DNA of 64,000 bases from an uncultured Phascolarctobacterium sp. (GTDB lineage: Bacteria > Bacillota > Negativicutes > Acidaminococcales > Acidaminococcaceae): NCBI GenBank assembly GCA_900551745.1, contig URXA01000001.1:1-64000 (forward strand), written 5' to 3'. Every line of letters starts with the position of its first letter. The first letter of the stretch is position 1. Both the position numbers and the translations under genes were made by a program. The notes beneath the pieces are model-generated. The model saw only the letters and a program-made list of their open reading frames with translations. It did not search any database and was not told the DNA's origin. Below are positions 59,436 through 64,000 of the stretch, in pieces.

Positions 59436-61421
59436 ATGCAGGCTATTGATCATGCATCTGTTAATACTTTACGCTTTTTGGCGGCTGACCAGGTAGAAAA
59501 GGCTAAATCGGGACACCCTGGTTTTCCTTTGGGCACGGCACCGTTGATGTATACTTTGTGGGACCGTTTTATGCGCTACAATCCGAAAGATCCTAACTGG
59601 TTCAATCGTGACCGTTTTGTTTTGTCGCCAGGGCATGGCAGCGCTTTGTTGTATGCGATGCTGCATCTGGCCGGCTACGATGTTTCGATGGAGGAATTAA
59701 AAAACTTCCGTCAATGGGGCAGCAAAACTCCGGGGCATCCTGAATATGGTCATACAGCAGGTGTTGATGCTTCTACAGGCCCGTTGGGACATGGTTTTGC
59801 AATGGGCGTAGGTTTTGCTGTTGCCGAGGCTATGCTGGCAGCAAAATATAATAAGCCTGAATTTACTGTTATCGATCACTATACCTATGGACTCACTTCC
59901 GACGGCGACCTGATGGAAGGCGTTGCCAGCGAAGCTGCTTCTTTGGCAGGAACTTTGGGCCTGGGGAAATTGATCTACCTTTATGACGATAATAAAATTA
60001 CTATCGAAGGTTCTACCGATATCGCTTTCACTGAAGATGTGGAAACCCGCTTTAAGGCTTATGGCTGGCAGGTGCTGCGTGTAGCTGATTCAGAAGATAT
60101 TGAAGCTATGGAAGCTGCCGTTAAAGAAGCGCAGGCAGATACCGGGCATCCCAGTCTGATCATTGTGCGTACTCATATCGGTTATGGCAGCCCGAAACAG
60201 GACAGTGCTTCCTGCCACGGTGAGCCTTTGGGTGCTGAAGCTTTGGCACTGACTAAAGAAAAAGCCGGCTGGCCTGTTGGTCAACCGTTCTATGTGCCTT
60301 TGACTGTCAGCCAGTACTTCAAAAATAAAATCGAAGATTGTGAAGGCGATCAAAAAGCATGGGAAGCATTGATGGCTGATTATAAGGTCGTTTATCCTGA
60401 ATTGGGAACGGAACTTGAAGAACGTATCAGCGGCAATGCGCTGGTAAATCTGCATGATTTGGAAGCGATCTTTAAAGATGTTGCTAAAACTGCTACCCGC
60501 GAAGCTTCCGGCGATATCCTGCAGAAACTTGTCATGCAGCTGCCGAATCTGGTTGGCGGCAGTGCCGATCTGGGTCCTTCTAATAAAACTGTGATGAAAA
60601 ATGTCGGTTATTTCTCAAAAACAGACCGCAGCGGCCGTAATATTCATTTCGGCGTGCGCGAACATGCTATGGGAACAGTTCTTAATGGCATTGCTTTGCA
60701 TGGCGGTTTTATTCCGTTCGGCGGTACGTTCCTTGTTTTTGCCGACTTTATGCGTCCGGCGATCCGTATGGCTGCTTTGATGGGATTACGTTCCATTTTT
60801 GTTCTGACGCACGATAGTATTGCTTTGGGTGAAGATGGCCCGACTCATCAGCCGATCGAACAAACTATGAGCCTGCGGATGATTCCGGGGCTGTCTGTAT
60901 TCCGTCCGGCAGATGCTTTGGAAACGGCTGCTGCCTGGCAAATGGCTTGTATGAATATGCATAAACCGACGGCATTGCTTTTGAGCCGTCAAAAATTGCC
61001 TGTATTACACGAGTATGCGGCAATCGTCCACGAAAATGCTTATAAAGGCGCTTATGTGCTGAACCCGGGACAGGGAGAAACAAAAGCGGTGCTTATTGCT
61101 ACCGGCAGCGAGGTGCATTTGGCTTTGGAGGCGCAGGCTGTTTTGGCTAAGGAAGGAACTGCTGTCAGTGTAGTTTCGATGCCCAGCTGGGATGCTTTCG
61201 AAATGCAGAGCACAGATTATAAAGCTTCTGTTTTGCCTGAAGGCTTGCCGAAGATCGCTGTTGAAGCCGGCGTTACTTTAGGCTGGAGCCGTTATACCGG
61301 CAGTGAAAAAAATGTTTTGGGCATCAACCGTTTCGGAGCTTCGGCACCTGGCGATGTAATGATGGAAAAATATGGTTTCACTGTTGAGAACCTGGTTGCT
61401 AAAGTAAAAAGCGTTCTTTAA
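59436..61421 (+). CDS. tkt: Transketolase
   Basis: 661 residues in a single full-length chain. N-terminal thiamine diphosphate domain (TSDGDLMEGVASEAASLAG), GTGH-type His region (STGPLGHGFAMGVGFAV), pyrimidine domain (GRNIHFGVREHAMG, DSIALGEDGPTHQPIEQ) and C-terminal domain. It links pentose phosphates and glycolysis. Monocistronic. Confidence 0.98.
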   Translation: MQAIDHASVNTLRFLAADQVEKAKSGHPGFPLGTAPLMYTLWDRFMRYNPKDPNWFNRDRFVLSPGHGSALLYAMLHLAGYDVSMEELKNFRQWGSKTPGHPEYGHTAGVDASTGPLGHGFAMGVGFAVAEAMLAAKYNKPEFTVIDHYTYGLTSDGDLMEGVASEAASLAGTLGLGKLIYLYDDNKITIEGSTDIAFTEDVETRFKAYGWQVLRVADSEDIEAMEAAVKEAQADTGHPSLIIVRTHIGYGSPKQDSASCHGEPLGAEALALTKEKAGWPVGQPFYVPLTVSQYFKNKIEDCEGDQKAWEALMADYKVVYPELGTELEERISGNALVNLHDLEAIFKDVAKTATREASGDILQKLVMQLPNLVGGSADLGPSNKTVMKNVGYFSKTDRSGRNIHFGVREHAMGTVLNGIALHGGFIPFGGTFLVFADFMRPAIRMAALMGLRSIFVLTHDSIALGEDGPTHQPIEQTMSLRMIPGLSVFRPADALETAAAWQMACMNMHKPTALLLSRQKLPVLHEYAAIVHENAYKGAYVLNPGQGETKAVLIATGSEVHLALEAQAVLAKEGTAVSVVSMPSWDAFEMQSTDYKASVLPEGLPKIAVEAGVTLGWSRYTGSEKNVLGINRFGASAPGDVMMEKYGFTVENLVAKVKSVL

Positions 61422-61432
61422 TTTTATAATTT

Positions 61433-61473
61433 AAACGGGCATGGTGCTTACTCTTAGGCCCGTGCCCGTTTTG
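61433..61473 (+). terminator. tkt terminator
   Basis: AACGGGCATGG pairs with CCGTGCCCGTT (one G-U), then TTT. Confidence 0.8.
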
Positions 61474-61528
61474 CTTGCGGTACTGAATCTGAAGAGTTCA
61501 GTAAGACAGTCTGCAGATAGGAGAAAAA

Positions 61529-62332
61529 ATGAAACATTTATTAACGATAGCAGGCAGCGATTCCAGCGGTGGTGCCGGAATACAGGCTGATTTGAAAACT
61601 TTTGCCGCACATGGCACCTTTGGTATGAGTGTTATTACTGCTGTAACGGCGCAAAATACGCAGGGTGTGACTATGGTGCAGGATATTGACGCTGAGGTGA
61701 TCGAGGCGCAGATAAACGCGGTGTTTGACGATATTCGCGTCGATGCGGTAAAAATAGGCATGGTATCAAGGCCGGAAATCATCAAAACGATTGCCGATAG
61801 ATTGCGTTATTATAAACCGCAGATCGTGGTGCTGGACCCGGTAATGATTTCTAAAAGCGGTTATCCGCTGCTGGCACCGGAAGCCTGTGCTACTCTGGTC
61901 CAAGAGCTGCTGCCCCTGGCAACACTTGTAACACCTAATTTGCCGGAAGCAGAAGTTATCAGCGGTATGAAGGTGACGATGAAGGAAGAAATGCGACCTG
62001 TCGCCGAACGTATTTTAGAGTTGGGTGCCAAAGCTGTTTTGGTCAAAGGCGGTCATTTGAACGGCAGCGCTGATGATCTGCTGTTTGATGGCAGTACAGA
62101 ACGCTGGTTTATGGGCGAGCGGATCGACACCAAAAATACGCATGGTACCGGCTGCACATTATCCAGCTCGCTGGCGGCAAACCTTGCCCAGGGTCTGAGC
62201 CTGGTGGATGCCGTTGCGGCTTCGAAGGCTTATGTAACAGAAGCGATAGAATACAGTTTGCCGATCGGCGGCGGCTGTGGCCCGACACATCATTTTGTTG
62301 ATTTGTACAGAAAGGCAGGCTGGTTAAAATGA
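61529..62332 (+). CDS. thiD: Hydroxymethylpyrimidine (phosphate) kinase
   Basis: 267 residues of the ribokinase fold. N-terminal LTIAGSDSSGGAGIQADLKTF, VLDPVMISKSG, VTPNLPEAEV and DTKNTHGTGCTLSSSLAANL (anion hole and catalytic Asp region). It phosphorylates HMP and HMP-P for thiamine synthesis. Overlaps thiM by ATGA. ATAGGAG RBS. Confidence 0.97.
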   Translation: MKHLLTIAGSDSSGGAGIQADLKTFAAHGTFGMSVITAVTAQNTQGVTMVQDIDAEVIEAQINAVFDDIRVDAVKIGMVSRPEIIKTIADRLRYYKPQIVVLDPVMISKSGYPLLAPEACATLVQELLPLATLVTPNLPEAEVISGMKVTMKEEMRPVAERILELGAKAVLVKGGHLNGSADDLLFDGSTERWFMGERIDTKNTHGTGCTLSSSLAANLAQGLSLVDAVAASKAYVTEAIEYSLPIGGGCGPTHHFVDLYRKAGWLK

Positions 62333-63150
62333 GTTTGGTCATCAAAGGGCAATTTGGGTTGATCGTTGATGCTGTACGTGAAAAAAGGCCTGTTATCCAT
62401 CATTTGACTAATTATGTGACGGCGGGAGACTGCGCCAATATAACTTTGTGTGCAGGTGCTTCGCCGGTAATGGCCGATGAAGCGGACGAAGTGGCTGAAA
62501 TAACTGCTAATGCTGATGCATTGGTACTGAATCTGGGAACTATTGCCAAAGCAAAGATGCAGGCGATGGAAACAGCGGCTGCAGCGGCTAAAAATAAAGG
62601 AATCACAGTTGTTTTAGATCCGGTAGGTGTGATGGCCTCCAAGCTGCGTTTAGTTTTTGCGCTGAAGCTTTTGAACGAAGGTCTGGTAACGATAGTGCGC
62701 GGCAATTACGCTGAATGCCTGGCGCTGCTGGAAGAAAAAGCTGAAGGCAGAGGCGTAGATTCGAATGGCAACGTGACTGACGGATTACGGGTCGCGAAGG
62801 AAGCTGCGGAAAAATATAATTGTGTGTTTGCTGTTACAGGCGTTACTGACTATATCAGCAACGGGAAACAGGCTTTAGTTCTGACTGGCGGACATGAGCT
62901 GCTGACGCAGATCACAGGAGCTGGCTGTATGACAACGACGTTATGTGCCTGCTGCGCTGCAGTAACAAAAGACCCATTGCTGGCAGCCGCTTTAGGCGTA
63001 GTGATAATGGGGCAGGCGGCAGAACTTGCCGCAGGCTTTATGGAAACCAAAGACGGGCCGGGAATGTTTAAAACAAGGCTGTTTGACGGTGTTTATCACG
63101 TTACTACAAAATGGAACGTACTGCATTTAGACCCGGAACGGAAGCAGTGA
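62329..63150 (+). CDS. thiM: Hydroxyethylthiazole kinase
   Basis: 273 residues. PVIHHLTNYVTAGDCANITLCAGASPVMADEADEV is a textbook start, and TGAGCMTTTLCA carries the catalytic region. Note TGAGCM where many homologs have TGTGCM. It salvages thiazole alcohol. Translationally coupled to thiD. Confidence 0.96.
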   Translation: MSLVIKGQFGLIVDAVREKRPVIHHLTNYVTAGDCANITLCAGASPVMADEADEVAEITANADALVLNLGTIAKAKMQAMETAAAAAKNKGITVVLDPVGVMASKLRLVFALKLLNEGLVTIVRGNYAECLALLEEKAEGRGVDSNGNVTDGLRVAKEAAEKYNCVFAVTGVTDYISNGKQALVLTGGHELLTQITGAGCMTTTLCACCAAVTKDPLLAAALGVVIMGQAAELAAGFMETKDGPGMFKTRLFDGVYHVTTKWNVLHLDPERKQ

Positions 63151-63151
63151 G

Positions 63152-63799
63152 ATGGAGAAAATGAAGCGGAAAATAGATTACAGTGTCTATCTGGTAACAG
63201 ATACAGGTTTTTTGCAGGGGCGTGATTTCGCTTCCTGCATCGAAGCCGCACTTAAAGGCGGCGTGACCCTGCTGCAATATCGCGATAAAAATGCTGACAG
63301 CCGGCTGTTGTTTGAACGGGCGCTGCTGCTGAAAAAAATGTGCGCTGTCTATCAGGTGCCGCTGCTGATCAACGACAGGCTTGATATCGCGTTAGCTGTG
63401 CAGGCAGACGGTGTGCACGTGGGGCAAAGCGATTTGCCGGTTACTGTAGTGCGCAGACTGTTAGGCGAGCAGGCAGTTATCGGCGCATCGGCCCATAACC
63501 CTGAAGAAGCCCGGCAGGCGCTTGCTGATGGTGCTGACTATTTAGGCTGCGGTGCGGTGTTTGGCACTACTACCAAAAATGATGCCGGTTATTTAGGACT
63601 TGACGGACTGCAAAGTATCAGACAGGCTGTTACGGCACCTCTTGTCGGTATCGGAGGCGTCAACAGCACCAATTTTGAACAGGTGCTGCAAACCGGTGCC
63701 AATGGTGCAGCGATTGTCAGCGGGATTTTGGCAGCAGATGACATCGAAGCAGAGGTACGCAAATTCAAAACAATCGCTGCCATGTATAAAAATATATAA
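63152..63799 (+). CDS. thiE: Thiamine-phosphate synthase
   Basis: 215 residues, TIM barrel. YLVTDTGF, GGVTLLQYRDKNADSR, LLINDRLDIALAVQADGVHVGQSDLP, GASAHNPEEARQALADGADYLGCGAVFGTTTK and VGIGGVNSTN cover all active-site loops. It joins the HMP-PP and thiazole phosphate made by ThiD and ThiM. Spaced 1 base from thiM. Confidence 0.97.
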   Translation: MEKMKRKIDYSVYLVTDTGFLQGRDFASCIEAALKGGVTLLQYRDKNADSRLLFERALLLKKMCAVYQVPLLINDRLDIALAVQADGVHVGQSDLPVTVVRRLLGEQAVIGASAHNPEEARQALADGADYLGCGAVFGTTTKNDAGYLGLDGLQSIRQAVTAPLVGIGGVNSTNFEQVLQTGANGAAIVSGILAADDIEAEVRKFKTIAAMYKNI

Positions 63800-63812
63800 A
63801 AAGACAGACAAA

Positions 63813-63851
63813 AAGAGCTATCGCTTTTACTGCGATAGCTCTTACTTTTTA
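63813..63851. terminator. Bidirectional terminator
   Basis: 12-bp stem AAGAGCTATCGC/GCGATAGCTCTT (63813-63824, 63832-63843) between convergent thiE and the next gene. Confidence 0.92.
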
Positions 63852-64000
63852 TTTATCTTCGTTTAAGATTTGGTTGACGCGGTCACGCATCGAACCTGAC
63901 TGAGGCCCCTTGCCCTTATCGTCGCCAAACTCTTTCTGCAGTTCCTTCATTTCCTTTGCCAGTTCTTTCTGCTGAGCTTTGATTTTAGCTTCAGCCTGAG
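63849..64000 (-). CDS. C-terminal end of an unidentified protein (truncated by window)
   Basis: Reverse-strand frame of 49 codons ending at TAA 63849-63851. It reads a Lys/Glu-rich helix (AQQKELAKEMKELQKEFG) then DDKGKGPQSGSMRDRVNQIL. The charged helical tail could belong to a membrane or coiled-coil protein; the family is not identifiable. Confidence 0.65.
   Translation of the reverse strand, partial: QAEAKIKAQQKELAKEMKELQKEFGDDKGKGPQSGSMRDRVNQILNEDK

Noticed and set aside
61422..61528. TPP riboswitch upstream of thiDME
   Set aside because: Only about 55 bases remain after the tkt terminator, with just a 7-bp hairpin (TACTGAA/TTCAGTA); the CUGAGA and ACCUGA motifs of the TPP aptamer are missing.

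Overview
The window looks like a diderm Firmicute of the class Negativicutes. An Acidaminococcaceae relative such as Phascolarctobacterium is my inference from gene content, not a database result. Housekeeping gene order is Firmicutes-like (alaS-ireB-ruvX-DUF1292-mltG-U32 peptidase; asp23-amaP-DUF2273-nusB-tsaD paralog-xseA-xseB-ispA-dxs-tlyA-nadK-argR-recN). Mixed with it are outer-membrane features: four classical autotransporters, a trimeric autotransporter that ends in an S-layer homology (SLH) domain, a two-partner secretion pair and an AsmA/TamB-like protein.

Layout. 1-7.7 kb: tail of a coiled-coil protein, a small exported protein, two paralogous autotransporters with near-identical downstream terminators, a small reverse-strand gene, an L,D-transpeptidase and tRNA-Val(GAC). 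7.8-16.2 kb: an AT-rich adhesin island with an autotransporter, a YadA-like trimeric adhesin and an exported OB-fold-like partner. The two adhesin genes are preceded by matching promoter-plus-leader modules that look like transcription attenuators. 16.5-25 kb: small membrane proteins, an orphan contractile-tail tube protein, DUF1653, ADP-ribosylglycohydrolase, a YgjP-type metallopeptidase, a drug/metabolite transporter, a DEDDh exonuclease, the pantothenate symporter pair (panF-yhdT type), a 78-residue unknown protein and an M20 peptidase. 25-46.6 kb: compact core cluster for translation, cell wall, isoprenoid, NAD(P) and DNA repair functions, preceded by a likely independent small RNA. 46.6-55.2 kb: second surface island, with an autotransporter cassette between two 261-bp direct repeats, then tpsB-tpsA. 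55.4-64 kb: an EF-G paralog lacking key GTPase residues, a DcuB-type C4-dicarboxylate transporter, transketolase, thiDME and the end of an unidentified reverse-strand gene.

The most novel material is regulatory. (1) Duplicated leader RNAs upstream of two adhesins carry the same TTGATA-N17-TATAAT promoter, a seven-G tract, a covarying hairpin, a terminator, a possible antiterminator and a conserved small reading frame with tandem AGA AGA ATA codons. (2) A three-copy promoter has seven Gs between its -35 and extended -10 elements, and two copies lie inside the 261-bp repeats. (3) A short intergenic RNA upstream of alaS displays UCCUCC in a loop. The protein-level oddities are the EF-G paralog, the orphan tail-tube protein and the C-terminal SLH domain on a trimeric autotransporter.
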